Source: Nioella halotolerans
GTDB taxonomy: Bacteria > Pseudomonadota > Alphaproteobacteria > Rhodobacterales > Rhodobacteraceae
Direction of reading: 5' to 3'
Assembly (NCBI GenBank): GCA_003428585.1
Contig: QVQC01000073.1
Location: 1-33,577, forward strand
DNA: 33,577 nucleotides
Position numbers and translations under genes: made by a program. Below are positions 1 through 8,779 of this stretch, in pieces; positions within the stretch are counted from its first letter, which is position 1; every line of letters starts with the position of its first letter. A model generated the notes under the pieces. The model was given only the letters and a program-made list of their open reading frames with translations, was not told the origin of the DNA and did no database searches.

Positions 1-53
1 CTCAACTCCAGACAGCCGTACTGCCCTGCACAAAAGGCGGCTTGACTGTAGCA

Positions 54-1133
54 TTACTCAGCGGCCATGGGCCACAGGGCGGCCTCCCGACGAAAGCGCC
101 GCGCCGCCTCGCCGGTCGCGAAGACCAGCCGCCCCTTGGCGATGGTCGCCTCGATGGTGCGGGTCTCGGCGTTGATGATGGCAAGATCCGCGCGCTTGCC
201 CTCTTCCAGCACGCCGCGGTCGGTCAGGCCGATGATCTCGGCGGGACGCCGCGATATCAGGTCCCAGGCCGCGGGTAGGCGTGACAGTGACCCACCGGCG
301 AGGGACCAGGCCGCCTCGGACAGCTGGCCCTGGCCATGGGCGGAGACCAGCGCATCGCACAGCCCCTCGGCCAGCAGTCGCGTCGTGGTGATCGCATCGC
401 CAAGGGCCGCGCCGGGCAGCAAGTCGCCCGCCGGGGCAAGAACCGGATCGTTCATCGCCCGCGCCGTTGCGGCGGCCGCGCGGGTGCGGGGCAGTTCCGC
501 CAGTTGCGCGCCAAGCATGCGGTAGTATTCCCGCGTTTCGGCATCCGCATCACCGTAACTGCCGTAGGTGATTCCAAGCTCATCAAGTGTTTCGGCCATG
601 CGGCACAGGTCGCGCGGGAAAAGTCCGGTGCCCGTATCGCGCATCCTGTGCGTCAGCGCCTTGCGCGGGACCGAGAGGAAGACCGCGCTGTCCAGCCCCT
701 GTGCCTCCATCGCGCGCAAGGCCTCCGGGGTCGGCCCCGGCGCATCGGGGGCGATCACCAGCTTGGCGCGCAAGCCAATCCCGCCGCGCCGCGCGGCAAG
801 GGCGCCAAGGGCCTGTTCGACCCCGCCGGCCCGGTCATGCGGCATGGCGAGCCACCCGCTGGTGACGCCAGCCGCGGCGAGATGCGATGCCAGCCTCGGC
901 AGGGTCGCCTTGGTCGGGTTGGCGGGCAGGCCGACATGCAGATCAACGATCCCCGGCAGCACGAGGTAGCCGGTCAGGTCCAGTGCCGGCAGGGGGCCCT
1001 TGCTGATCCGCCCGCGCACCACCGCCAGTGACCGCCGCTGAAAGACGCCACCGCGCAGGATACGGGCGCCGGTCAGGCGCATGGGGGGCAGAAAGGACGT
1101 CATCTGTGAGGGACCGCTCATCCATGTTTTCAA
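54..1133 (-). CDS. PhnM-like amidohydrolase-fold protein, probable pseudoenzyme
   Basis: 359 residues on the minus strand. The overall pattern matches PhnM (alpha-D-ribose 1-methylphosphonate 5-triphosphate diphosphatase of the C-P lyase pathway): an N-terminal beta domain, PGIVDLH near residue 60, AAAATARAM, and a C-terminal DRGVLEEGKRADLAI. The residues that make PhnM an enzyme are replaced, as recalled from E. coli PhnM: LHTDN reads LHVGL, MDHSPGQ reads LSVPRKA, ASHDD reads GSYGD, GGSHSGN reads PGAALGD, and SSDYYP reads SAHGQG. A metal-dependent hydrolase activity is therefore unlikely, although the frame is intact. No other phn gene is in the window. The gene is divergent from the flavoprotein at 1293. 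No clear ribosome binding site precedes 1133, and in-frame ATGs at residues 5 and 12 are alternative starts. The fold assignment is fairly secure; the biological role is unknown. Confidence 0.75.
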   Translation of the reverse strand: MKTWMSGPSQMTSFLPPMRLTGARILRGGVFQRRSLAVVRGRISKGPLPALDLTGYLVLPGIVDLHVGLPANPTKATLPRLASHLAAAGVTSGWLAMPHDRAGGVEQALGALAARRGGIGLRAKLVIAPDAPGPTPEALRAMEAQGLDSAVFLSVPRKALTHRMRDTGTGLFPRDLCRMAETLDELGITYGSYGDADAETREYYRMLGAQLAELPRTRAAAATARAMNDPVLAPAGDLLPGAALGDAITTTRLLAEGLCDALVSAHGQGQLSEAAWSLAGGSLSRLPAAWDLISRRPAEIIGLTDRGVLEEGKRADLAIINAETRTIEATIAKGRLVFATGEAARRFRREAALWPMAAE

Positions 1134-1233
1134 GGAGCTTTACCCAAGGTCTGTTGCGCGGATATGACAAGGCTGTGGATAATTCGGTATTCTGACCGGA
1201 TATTGCCCGGAAATCGGTTGCCCGCATGCCCGA

Positions 1234-1262
1234 TTGCACCTTGCCGCCCGTGCGCCTAGTCT
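1234..1262 (+). promoter_or_regulatory. Candidate sigma-70 promoter for the D-lactate dehydrogenase gene
   Basis: TTGCAC (1234-1239) and TAGTCT (1257-1262) are separated by 17 bases. The -10 lies about 30 bases upstream of the GTG start at 1293, leaving a short 5' leader that contains the ribosome binding site. Prediction from consensus only. Confidence 0.4.
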
Positions 1263-1292
1263 GGCGCTGACCCAGAAAGTGGAGGCAAGCCG

Positions 1293-2705
1293 GTGGCTGA
1301 TGGACAGGACCTGACACGGAACGAGGCCGGGATCGACGCGGCGCTGGCGCGGTTGCAACAGCGTTTCGGCGCGCGGGTCGAGACCGGCGCGGCGATGCGC
1401 GAACAGCATGGCCACACGGTGACATGGATCGCGCCACAACCGCCCGACGCGGTGATCTTCGTCGAAAGCGAGCAAGAGGTGCAGGACATCGTGCGCATCT
1501 GCGCCGACACCCGCGTGCCGATCATCCCCTTCGGAACCGGCACCTCGCTGGAAGGGCAGGTGAACGCGCCGGCCGGCGGCATCAGCCTCGATTTCAGCCG
1601 CATGAACAGGATCCTTGCCGTTCACCCCGAGGACATGGACGTGGTGATACAGCCGGGCGTGACGCGCGAGGCGCTCAACACCCATCTGCGCGACACCGGC
1701 CTGTTCTTCCCGGTCGATCCCGGCGCCAATGCTTCGCTTGGCGGCATGGCGGCGACGCGCGCCTCGGGCACCAACGCGGTGCGCTACGGCACGATGAAGG
1801 ACAACGTGCTGGCGCTGCGCGCGGTCCTGCCCTCGGGCGAGGTCGTGAAGACCGGCAACCGGGCGCGCAAAAGCTCCGCCGGCTATGACCTCGCCCGGCT
1901 GATCGTCGGTTCCGAAGGCACGCTTGGCCTGATCACCGAACTGACGCTGAAACTGCAAGGCATACCGGAGGCGATCTCTGCCGCCACCTGTTCCTTTGCC
2001 AGCGTCGAGGACGCCTGCAACGCGGTGATCCTGACCATCCAGATGGGCCTGCCGGTGGCGCGGATCGAGCTTCTGGACGCGCTCTCGGTCAGGGGGGTGA
2101 ACGCCTATTCGAAGCTTGACCTGCCCGAAGCGCCGATGCTGCTGCTGGAATTCCACGGCTCGGAGAACAGCGTCAAGGAACAGGCGCAAGCCTTTGGCGA
2201 CATTGCAGAAGACTTCGGCAGCCAGAACTTTGCCTTCACCACGAAGCCGGAGGATCGCAGCCGCCTGTGGCAGGCGCGCCACGATGCTTACTGGGCCAGC
2301 CTCGCCCTGCGCCCCGGCGCCAAGGGGATCTCGACGGATGTCTGCGTGCCGGTCTCCCGCCTCGCCGACTGCGTGACGCAGGCGCAGGCCCGGGCCGAGG
2401 CGCTGGGGCTGATCGCGCCGGTGGTGGGCCATGTCGGCGACGGCAATTTCCACTGCCTGCCGCTGATCATGATGGACGATGCCGAGGAAGTTACCCGCGC
2501 AAGGGAATTCGTTGGCTGGCTCAACGATCTGGCGATTTCCATGGAGGGCACCTGCACCGGCGAGCACGGCATCGGGCAGGGCAAGAAGCCCTACCTGCGC
2601 GGTGAACTGGGCCAGCCCGCGCTCGACATGATGGGCGCCGTCAAACGCGCAGTCGACCCGCTCGACATTTTCAACCCCGGCAAGATCCTGCCCGACGATG
2701 CATGA
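1293..2705 (+). CDS. FAD-linked oxidase, D-lactate dehydrogenase (cytochrome) / GlcD family
   Basis: 470 residues, the usual length for D-lactate dehydrogenase/glycolate oxidase GlcD-type flavoproteins, which oxidise a 2-hydroxy acid and pass electrons to the respiratory chain. The PCMH-type FAD-binding domain shows PFGTGTSLEGQ (79-89) and DPGANASLGGM (142-152), with VGSEGTLGLITE near 209. The C-terminal FAD-oxidase domain has GHVGDGNFH (379-387), the metal/substrate site of this family, and CTGEHGIGQGK (from 421). The start is GTG at 1293, chosen because GGAGG sits about eight bases before it. It overlaps the next gene by eight bases. D-lactate is the likeliest substrate by overall similarity to LDHD, but related 2-hydroxy acids cannot be excluded. 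Confidence 0.88.
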   Translation: MADGQDLTRNEAGIDAALARLQQRFGARVETGAAMREQHGHTVTWIAPQPPDAVIFVESEQEVQDIVRICADTRVPIIPFGTGTSLEGQVNAPAGGISLDFSRMNRILAVHPEDMDVVIQPGVTREALNTHLRDTGLFFPVDPGANASLGGMAATRASGTNAVRYGTMKDNVLALRAVLPSGEVVKTGNRARKSSAGYDLARLIVGSEGTLGLITELTLKLQGIPEAISAATCSFASVEDACNAVILTIQMGLPVARIELLDALSVRGVNAYSKLDLPEAPMLLLEFHGSENSVKEQAQAFGDIAEDFGSQNFAFTTKPEDRSRLWQARHDAYWASLALRPGAKGISTDVCVPVSRLADCVTQAQARAEALGLIAPVVGHVGDGNFHCLPLIMMDDAEEVTRAREFVGWLNDLAISMEGTCTGEHGIGQGKKPYLRGELGQPALDMMGAVKRAVDPLDIFNPGKILPDDA

Positions 2706-3411
2706 CCTGCCTCGCCAGCCCTCCGCCCATGTCGAACCGCACCTGTCGATGCGCACCGGCTGGCTGCGCGCCGCTGTCATGGGGGCAAATGACGGCATCC
2801 TGTCCACCGCGTCGCTGATCGTGGGCGTGGCGGCCGGCTCCGGCGACCGCACGGCGATCCTGCTGGCGGGCATCGCGGGCATGGTTGCCGGCGCGATGAG
2901 CATGGCCGCGGGGGAATATGTCTCCGTCTCCAGCCAATCGGACACGGAACGCGCCGATATCGCGCAGGAACGACACGAGTTGCAGCATCACGCGGAGTCT
3001 GAACTTGCCGAACTGGCGGCAATCTACGAACATCGCGGCCTGTCGCCCGATCTGGCGCGGCAGGTGGCCGAGCAACTGACGGAGAAGGATGCGCTCGGCG
3101 CGCATCTGCGCGATGAAATCGGGATCACGGATCTTTCGCCGCCGCGCCCGGTGCAAGCGGCATTTGTCTCTGCGCTGACCTTCGCCGTCGGGGCGGCGGC
3201 GCCGCTGATCATCGCGGCGTTTGCACCGATTACGGCGCTGGTCTGGTGGGTCGCCGCGGCGACCGTTCTGGCGCTTGCGGTGCTGGGCGCGCTCGGGGCG
3301 CATGCGGGCGGCGCGCCGAAGGGGCGCGCGGCGCTGCGCGTGGTCGTCTGGGGCGTGATGGCGATGGTCGCGACCTCGGCCATCGGCGGGCTCGTCGGGG
3401 CCTCCGTCTAG
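2698..3411 (+). CDS. VIT/CCC1 family Fe2+/Mn2+ transporter
   Basis: 237 residues resembling the vacuolar iron transporter family, which move Fe2+ or Mn2+ across a membrane in antiport with protons. Near the N terminus GANDGILSTASLIVGVAAG and GMVAGAMSMAAGEYVSVSSQ form the first two helices with the family's conserved small and acidic residues. A charged cytoplasmic segment (ERADIAQERHEL onward to about residue 140) corresponds to the metal-binding domain, and three more hydrophobic helices follow to the C terminus. The ATG lies inside the end of the upstream flavoprotein gene (eight-base overlap), so translation is probably coupled. Metal choice cannot be read from the sequence. Confidence 0.87.
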   Translation: MHDLPRQPSAHVEPHLSMRTGWLRAAVMGANDGILSTASLIVGVAAGSGDRTAILLAGIAGMVAGAMSMAAGEYVSVSSQSDTERADIAQERHELQHHAESELAELAAIYEHRGLSPDLARQVAEQLTEKDALGAHLRDEIGITDLSPPRPVQAAFVSALTFAVGAAAPLIIAAFAPITALVWWVAAATVLALAVLGALGAHAGGAPKGRAALRVVVWGVMAMVATSAIGGLVGASV

Positions 3412-3432
3412 CCTCGATGCCATAATCCGCTC

Positions 3433-3461
3433 TGGCGTTGTTAGCGCTAACGGACTATACT
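3433..3461 (+). promoter_or_regulatory. edd promoter with a LacI-family-type operator
   Basis: A perfect 12-base palindrome, GTTAGCGCTAAC (3440-3451), has the central CG and half-site pattern of LacI/GntR-type sugar repressors. It lies directly before a good -10, TATACT (3456-3461). The -35 is weak, TGGCGT at 3433-3438, with a 17-base spacer. A repressor bound here would cover the spacer and block RNA polymerase, so edd-eda is probably induced by gluconate or an Entner-Doudoroff intermediate. No regulator gene lies in this window. Confidence 0.6.
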
Positions 3462-3489
3462 CAGGGTAACTCGAAGGAAGGAGTCCCCG

Positions 3490-5298
3490 ATGACGCTGTC
3501 GCCGAAGATCGCCGAGGTTACCGACCGGATCATTGCCCGGTCCGAGACAACCCGAGCCGCCTATCTCGATCGCATGCGCCGCGCGGCGGAGGATGGCCCG
3601 GTGCGCGCCCATCTGTCCTGCGGCAACCAGGCCCACGCCTATGCCGCCGCGCAAGAGGGCGACAAGGAAAGCCTCGCCGGGGGACGCGCGCCCAATATCG
3701 GGATCGTGACCGCCTATAACGACATGCTGTCGGCGCATCAGCCGTTCGAGACTTTCCCCGCCCGGATCAAGGAGGCCGCGCGCGCGCGCGGGGCCACGGC
3801 GCAGGTCGCCGGCGGCGTGCCCGCGATGTGCGACGGCGTCACGCAGGGCCAGCCGGGGATGGAGCTCAGCCTGTTTTCGCGCGACGTGATCGCGTTGTCC
3901 GCCGGGGTCGCGTTGTCGCATAACTGCTTCGATTCGGCGCTCTATCTCGGGGTCTGCGACAAGATCGTGCCGGGCCTGGTCATCGCGGCGGCCACCTTCA
4001 GCCATATCCCGGCGATCTTCGTGCCGGCGGGGCCGATGACCAGCGGCCTGCCCAATGACGAGAAATCGAAGGTGCGCCAGCAATTCGCCACCGGCGAGGT
4101 CGGGCGCGACAAGCTGATGGAGGCGGAGATGGCCTCTTATCACGGGCCGGGCACGTGCACCTTCTACGGCACCGCCAATTCCAACCAGATGCTGATGGAA
4201 TTCATGGGGCTGCACCTGCCCGGCGCCAGCTTCGTGAACCCGAACACGCCGCTGCGCGAGGCGCTGACCGACGCCGCCGCCGAGCGTGCGACCGAGATCA
4301 CCGCCCTTGGCAACGACTACCGTCCGGCGGGCGAGGTTCTGGACGAAAAGGCCTTCGTCAACGGCATCGTCGGGCTGATGGCGACGGGGGGGTCCACCAA
4401 CCTCGTGCTGCACCTGCCGGCGATGGCGCGGGCGGCGGGGATTATCCTCGACCCGTCCGATTTCGCCGAGATCTCCGCCGTGACGCCGCTGATGGCGCGG
4501 GTCTACCCGAACGGCCTTGCGGATGTGAACCATTTCCACGCGGCCGGCGGGCTTGGCTACATGATCGGCGAGCTTCTGGATGCCGGCCTGCTGCACGAGG
4601 ACGTGGTGACCATTGCCGGTGACGGCCTTGCGCGTTACCGGCAGGAACCCAAGTTGATCGACGGTGCGCTGACCTGGGCCGACGGCACCGGCGAAAGCCT
4701 GAACGAAAAGATCCTGCGGCCCGTAGCGGACCCGTTCCAGCCCACCGGCGGGCTGGCGGAGCTGAACGGCAATCTTGGACGCGGGATCATGAAAGTGTCC
4801 TCCGTCGCCGCCGACCGGCAGGTGATCGAGGCCCCGGTGGCCATCTTCCATGACCAGGGCGATGTGAAGAAAGCCTTTCGGAACGGGGAGTTGAACCGGG
4901 ACGTTGTGGTGGTCGTCCGCTTCCAGGGGCCGAAAGCCAACGGCATGCCGGAACTGCACAGCCTGACGCCGATCCTGTCCGTGGTGCAGGATCGCGGCCA
5001 CAAGGTTGCACTGGTGACCGACGGGCGCATGTCGGGCGCGTCGGGCAAGGTGCCCGCGGCGATCCACGTCGCGCCCGAGGCGCTCGACGGTGGCCTGATC
5101 GGCAAACTGCAGGACGGCGATATCCTTCGGGTCGATGCGCAAAACGGCACGCTCGACGTGCTGACAGAGGGCGTCGCGGATCGTAGCCCGGCCACGCCGG
5201 ACCTGTCTGCCAACAGCTTCGGCATCGGCCGTGAAATGTTCGAAACCTTCCGCCAGATGGCAGGCCCCGCCACCGCGGGCGCCGGAATTGTCGTTTGA
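3490..5298 (+). CDS. edd: 6-phosphogluconate dehydratase
   Basis: 602 residues, the normal size for Edd, which converts 6-phosphogluconate to 2-keto-3-deoxy-6-phosphogluconate (KDPG), the first committed step of the Entner-Doudoroff pathway. It belongs to the IlvD/Edd iron-sulfur dehydratases. The conserved MCDGVTQGQ begins at residue 113, [15 protein letters not shown] contains Cys156, and [14 protein letters not shown] contains Cys223; these two are the likely cluster ligands. [11 protein letters not shown] in the C-terminal half is also characteristic. The start has a strong AAGGAAGGAG ahead of it. eda follows 70 bases downstream, so the two probably share one message driven by the operator-bearing promoter upstream. 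Confidence 0.96.
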   Translation: MTLSPKIAEVTDRIIARSETTRAAYLDRMRRAAEDGPVRAHLSCGNQAHAYAAAQEGDKESLAGGRAPNIGIVTAYNDMLSAHQPFETFPARIKEAARARGATAQVAGGVPAMCDGVTQGQPGMELSLFSRDVIALSAGVALSHNCFDSALYLGVCDKIVPGLVIAAATFSHIPAIFVPAGPMTSGLPNDEKSKVRQQFATGEVGRDKLMEAEMASYHGPGTCTFYGTANSNQMLMEFMGLHLPGASFVNPNTPLREALTDAAAERATEITALGNDYRPAGEVLDEKAFVNGIVGLMATGGSTNLVLHLPAMARAAGIILDPSDFAEISAVTPLMARVYPNGLADVNHFHAAGGLGYMIGELLDAGLLHEDVVTIAGDGLARYRQEPKLIDGALTWADGTGESLNEKILRPVADPFQPTGGLAELNGNLGRGIMKVSSVAADRQVIEAPVAIFHDQGDVKKAFRNGELNRDVVVVVRFQGPKANGMPELHSLTPILSVVQDRGHKVALVTDGRMSGASGKVPAAIHVAPEALDGGLIGKLQDGDILRVDAQNGTLDVLTEGVADRSPATPDLSANSFGIGREMFETFRQMAGPATAGAGIVV

Positions 5299-5327
5299 TC
5301 TTGACAAGAATACCTGCGCCGGCGGCG
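5299..5327 (+). repeat. Intergenic repeat, copy 1 (after edd)
   Basis: Begins right after the edd stop: TCTTGACAAGAATACC followed by TGCGCCGGCGGCG. It aligns with the copies after eda (6017) and bdhA (15653). The shared pattern is TCTTGG, two variable bases, AAAATACC, then a GC palindrome like CCTCCGCCGGAGG. It is in the same orientation as the gene it follows. This copy is the most diverged and its palindrome is imperfect. Confidence 0.5.
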
Positions 5328-5368
5328 TCCCGACCGCGCCACTGGCCCCGATCTGAAGGACAACAAAG

Positions 5369-6010
5369 ATGACTCCGCAACAGGCCTCCCTCCGGGCCCG
5401 AGAGATCGCCGCGCTCGCCCCGATCATCCCTGTTCTCGTGGTCGAGGAGGCGGGCGTTGCCCGTCCCCTTGCCAAGGCCCTTGTCGCCGGCGGCCTGCCG
5501 GCGCTGGAAGTGACCCTGCGCACGCCCGCAGCCCTCGACGTGATCCGCGAGATGGCCACAGTCGAGGGTGGCGTTGTCGGTGCCGGCACGCTGCTGACGC
5601 CCGCCGATGTGCAGGCCGCCAAGGAGGCTGGCGCGCGTTTCGGCGTCTCACCCGGTGCCACCGACCGGTTGCTTGACGCGTGTGAAGAGGCGGACCTGCC
5701 GCTGCTGCCCGGCGCTGCCACGGCGTCCGAAGCGATGCGGCTTTTCGAACGCGGCTACGACATGCTGAAATTCTTTCCCGCAGAGGCGGCGGGCGGGGCG
5801 CCCGCGCTGAAGGCCATCGGCGCGCCCATCCCGCAGGTCGCCTTTTGCCCCACCGGCGGTATCAGCATCAAGAATGCCAATGATTACCTGAGCTTGCCGA
5901 ATGTTCTTTGCGCGGGCGGCTCATGGGTCGCGCCGAAAGACGCGGTCGCGGCGGGCGACTGGGCGCGGATCGAGGCGCTGGCGCGCGAGGCAGCCGCCCT
6001 GCCGCGCTAA
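5369..6010 (+). CDS. eda: KDPG aldolase (2-dehydro-3-deoxyphosphogluconate aldolase)
   Basis: 213 residues, typical of Eda. It cleaves KDPG to pyruvate and glyceraldehyde 3-phosphate, completing the Entner-Doudoroff route started by the adjacent edd product. As a class I aldolase it needs a Schiff-base lysine, seen as Lys134 in DMLKFFPAE, and a general acid/base glutamate, seen as Glu47 in [16 protein letters not shown] (near 93) and CPTGGI (near 162) form the phosphate-binding part of the barrel. GAAGGA precedes the ATG. The enzyme is also credited in some bacteria with 4-hydroxy-2-oxoglutarate aldolase activity, which sequence alone cannot decide. Confidence 0.95.
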   Translation: MTPQQASLRAREIAALAPIIPVLVVEEAGVARPLAKALVAGGLPALEVTLRTPAALDVIREMATVEGGVVGAGTLLTPADVQAAKEAGARFGVSPGATDRLLDACEEADLPLLPGAATASEAMRLFERGYDMLKFFPAEAAGGAPALKAIGAPIPQVAFCPTGGISIKNANDYLSLPNVLCAGGSWVAPKDAVAAGDWARIEALAREAAALPR

Positions 6011-6016
6011 GCCTTT

Positions 6017-6046
6017 CATCTTGGTAAAAATACCTCCGCCGGAGGC
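6017..6046 (+). repeat. Intergenic repeat, copy 2 (after eda)
   Basis: CATCTTGGTAAAAATACC followed by the palindrome CCTCCGCCGGAGG. It starts six bases after the eda stop, in the gene's orientation. Internally GGTA-aaaa-TACC and CCTCC-gcc-GGAGG can each form a small hairpin. Same family as 5299-5327 and 15653-15686. Confidence 0.55.
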
Positions 6047-6059
6047 ACGCGCCAAGGAG

Positions 6060-6074
6060 GGCCCCATCGGGGCC
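6060..6074. terminator. Hairpin between convergent eda and decarboxylase genes
   Basis: GGCCCC-ATC-GGGGCC is a perfect six-base-pair stem with a three-base loop in the convergent gap, and GC-rich inverted repeats continue to 6120. No T-run follows on either strand, so a classical Rho-independent terminator is not shown. A bidirectional transcription barrier is plausible. Confidence 0.35.
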
Positions 6075-6120
6075 TGACGCGGCGCGTTCTCGGATCGGCG
6101 CGCCCCCGGCGCGGCGAGGC

Positions 6121-7506
6121 TCAGCCCAGCACCTCGCGCAACACCGTTTCCACCATCAGCACGTCGTCGCGGGTGCAGTCGAAACTGCCCGCCGACATGC
6201 GGATCACGAAACGCCCGGCGTGGCGGGTCTGGGTCAGGTAGACCCGGCCATCCGCGTTGACCTTGCGGATCAGCGCCTCGGTCACCGCGTCGCCGTCGCG
6301 GTGCGCGAAGCTGAACAGGGCCAGCCGTGGCTCCGTCACGACCTCCAGATCCGGTATCGCGGCCACCCGTTCCGCCAGCTCCGCCACCCAGGCGACATGG
6401 TTGCGCAGCCGGTCGCGCAGCCCCTCCAGCCCGTAGGCGCGCAGCACGAACCACAGTTTCAGCGCCCGGAACCGGCGGCCGAGCGGCACGGTCCATTCGT
6501 TGAAATCGGTGATCCCAGTGCTTTCCAGCGTTTCGAGGTACTCGGGCCTGAGCCCCATGGTACGGATCTGCTGGCCCGGGTCGCGCAGGAATTGCACCGC
6601 GCAATCGAACTGCACGCCGAGCCATTTGTGCGGGTTGAAGACGATGGAATCGCAGTCCCCCGCCCCGGCCCAGAGCGGTCGGAACTCCTCGCAGATCATC
6701 GCCGACCCTGCCCATGCCGCGTCGACATGCGTGTAAAGCCCTTCCGCCCGCGCCACCGGCAGGCAGGCCGCGATGTCGTCGAACGCGCCGACCGATGTGC
6801 CGCCCGAACAGAACACCACCCCCGCAGGCAGGTGGCCCGCCGCGCGGTCGGCCCGGATCGCGGCGCTGAGCGCCTCGGGGTCCATCGACAGATCGTCCCG
6901 CGTCGGGATCTTCACGAGGTTGTCCTGCCCGATCCCGGCCAGCCGCGCCGCCTTGTCGACGGAACTGTGCGTCTGGGCCGAGGCATAGATGCGCAATCCC
7001 GGCTGGCCGGAGAGGCCCCCGGTCAGCCCCTGCCAGTCCAGCGCCCGTTCGCGCATGGTCAGCACCGCGCACAATGTCGCCGTGGTGGCGCTGTCATGGA
7101 TCGTGCCGGCGAAGCCTTCGGGCAGGCCGAGCGCGGCGGCGAGCCACTGCACCATGCGTTCCTCGATCTCGGTCGCGGCGGGCGAGGTCTGCCAGAGCAT
7201 GCATTGCGCGCCGATGGCATTGGCCAGTTGTTCGGCCAGCATCGAGGCGGGCGAGGCATTGGCGGGGAAATAGGCAAAGAAGCGCGGGTGCTGCCAATGG
7301 GTCATGGCCCCCGGCACCAGCGCCTCGAAATCGGCGAAGATCTGCTCCATCGACTCGGGGCTTTCGGGGGCAATGTCGGGCAGGGCGGCGCGGATGCTGC
7401 CGGGGGTGACGTCCGGGCGGACCGGCTGCTCACGCAGGTGGGCGTGGTAGTCGCGCGCCCAGTCTGCGGCCCGCGCCGACCATTTCAGAAGATCGTCGTG
7501 GTTCAT
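6121..7506 (-). CDS. PLP-dependent decarboxylase, aromatic-L-amino-acid decarboxylase family
   Basis: 461 residues, minus strand. Group II pyridoxal-phosphate decarboxylase close to the DOPA/tryptophan decarboxylase branch, which releases CO2 from an amino acid to give an amine. HPRFFAYFPANASPASMLA (from residue 73) and WQTSPAATEIE (105-115) are hallmark substrate-pocket segments. His180 (QTHSSVDKAA) should stack on the cofactor, Asp262 (HVDAAWAG) binds the pyridine nitrogen, and Lys294 (NPHKWL) is the Schiff-base lysine. PLGRRFRALKLWFVLRAYG is a strong family match. The start ATG at 7506 shares ATGA with the stop of the upstream aminotransferase; the frame stays open further upstream, but that part overlaps the aminotransferase and is not a credible start. 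The substrate is not determined. Confidence 0.88.
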   Translation of the reverse strand: MNHDDLLKWSARAADWARDYHAHLREQPVRPDVTPGSIRAALPDIAPESPESMEQIFADFEALVPGAMTHWQHPRFFAYFPANASPASMLAEQLANAIGAQCMLWQTSPAATEIEERMVQWLAAALGLPEGFAGTIHDSATTATLCAVLTMRERALDWQGLTGGLSGQPGLRIYASAQTHSSVDKAARLAGIGQDNLVKIPTRDDLSMDPEALSAAIRADRAAGHLPAGVVFCSGGTSVGAFDDIAACLPVARAEGLYTHVDAAWAGSAMICEEFRPLWAGAGDCDSIVFNPHKWLGVQFDCAVQFLRDPGQQIRTMGLRPEYLETLESTGITDFNEWTVPLGRRFRALKLWFVLRAYGLEGLRDRLRNHVAWVAELAERVAAIPDLEVVTEPRLALFSFAHRDGDAVTEALIRKVNADGRVYLTQTRHAGRFVIRMSAGSFDCTRDDVLMVETVLREVLG

Positions 7507-8684
7507 GCCTGTTCCCCCGCCATCGTTCCCGCGAATTCCAGCAGCACCGCCACCGCCTCGCGCAGTCTTTCGTCCTCCACAGTCAGCGCCACGCGGATGT
7601 GCCCCGCCGCCGCCTGCCCGAAGCTTTCGCCGGGCATGACCGCGATGTGGTGCTGTTCGAGAAGGGCGAAGGCGAACGCCTCGCCGCTCATCCCCGTGGC
7701 GCGGATATCGAGCATCGCGTACATCGCCCCCTGTGCCGGGATCGCGCGCACTGCCTGTTGGCGGCCGACGAGGTCCAGCACGATATCGCGGCGGCGTCGG
7801 AAGGGCGCGGCGACCTCGGCCTCGAAATCCGCGCCCAGTTCCAGCGCGAACAGCCCCGCCGACTGCACGAAGCCCGCGACCCCGTAATTCGTGTTGGTGG
7901 CCAGTTGGATCAGGTCCTCCGTCACCGCCTCCGGCGCCACGATCCAGCCGCAGCGCGAGCCGGTCATGGCGTGGCTTTTCGACAGTGACCCGATTTGAAG
8001 CGTGCGCTCCGCCATCCCCGGCAGGCTGCGCGGGCTGATATGGTGACCCTCCCACACTTGCGTGTCATAGACCTCGTCCGAGATCAGCCACAGGTCATGA
8101 TCGCGCACCACGCGCGCGATGCCGCGCATGGTTTCGTCGGAATAGATCGCGCCGGTGGGGTTGTTGGGCGAGTTGATCAGCAGTGCGCGCGCGCCGGGGG
8201 CGGCGGCGGCGATGTCGTCCGGGTCGGGCTGGAACCCCTTCGCCGACTGCGCCTGCACGGCCACCGGCACCGCGCCCACGGATCGGATCGTGCCGGGATA
8301 GGTGGCATAATAGGGGTCGATATAGAGTGCCCGGTCGCCCTCGTCGCAGGCGGCGTGATGTGCCATGAACAATGCCGCCTGACCGCCCGGTGTGATCATC
8401 ACGTTGTCGCGCGTCGTCGCCACGCCGGATCGCGCGGTGACCCGTTCGGCCACGTGGTCGCGCAGCGCGTCGATGCCGGGCACCATCGCGTAGCCGGTAT
8501 TGCCCGCCATGGCCGAGGCCTGCATCGCCTCGATGATGCGCGCATCGGTGCCGATGTCATGTTCGCCGATGGTCAGTTCCACCACCGGGGTGCCCGCGTC
8601 GATCATCCGGCGCGCCGCGACGAACAGGCCCCAGCCATCGTCGCCATCCCCGTTCAGTGTCGATATCCGCCGCGATGGACGCAT
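7503..8684 (-). CDS. Class I/II pyridoxal-phosphate aminotransferase
   Basis: 393 residues, fold type I aminotransferase of the aspartate aminotransferase superfamily. SPNNPTGA (172-179), the cofactor lysine Lys236 in GSLSKSHAMTGSRCGW, and the substrate-carboxylate arginine in GHIRVALT near the C terminus are all present. The start at 8684 was chosen over an in-frame ATG 48 bases upstream because GGAGGA lies seven bases before it. It is the first gene of a two-gene unit with the decarboxylase, overlapping by four bases, so they may act on the same amino acid or on an amino acid/amine pair. The exact substrate is unknown. Confidence 0.87.
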   Translation of the reverse strand: MRPSRRISTLNGDGDDGWGLFVAARRMIDAGTPVVELTIGEHDIGTDARIIEAMQASAMAGNTGYAMVPGIDALRDHVAERVTARSGVATTRDNVMITPGGQAALFMAHHAACDEGDRALYIDPYYATYPGTIRSVGAVPVAVQAQSAKGFQPDPDDIAAAAPGARALLINSPNNPTGAIYSDETMRGIARVVRDHDLWLISDEVYDTQVWEGHHISPRSLPGMAERTLQIGSLSKSHAMTGSRCGWIVAPEAVTEDLIQLATNTNYGVAGFVQSAGLFALELGADFEAEVAAPFRRRRDIVLDLVGRQQAVRAIPAQGAMYAMLDIRATGMSGEAFAFALLEQHHIAVMPGESFGQAAAGHIRVALTVEDERLREAVAVLLEFAGTMAGEQA

Positions 8685-8779
8685 CTGTTTTCCTCCGGTC
8701 ACATTCTCGAATCCGAGGGCAGAGGGGCGCATGGCCCGCGCGGCTTGTCAATCTCGCCCCCGAAGTGTCGCGGCGGGGC

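Noticed and set aside
1..53. Possible gene end at the left edge
   Set aside because: Only 53 bases beyond the PhnM-like stop are present and no motif, RNA or frame with support is visible.
2671..5721. Very long minus-strand open frame (about 1000 codons) across the flavoprotein, VIT, edd and eda genes
   Set aside because: It is antisense to four well-supported genes and its translation is His/Arg/Gly-rich without motifs, as expected from GC-rich shadow frames.
7507..8055. N-terminal extension of the decarboxylase frame
   Set aside because: It lies wholly inside the aminotransferase gene and encodes low-complexity Gly/Arg sequence; the ATG at 7506 matches family length.
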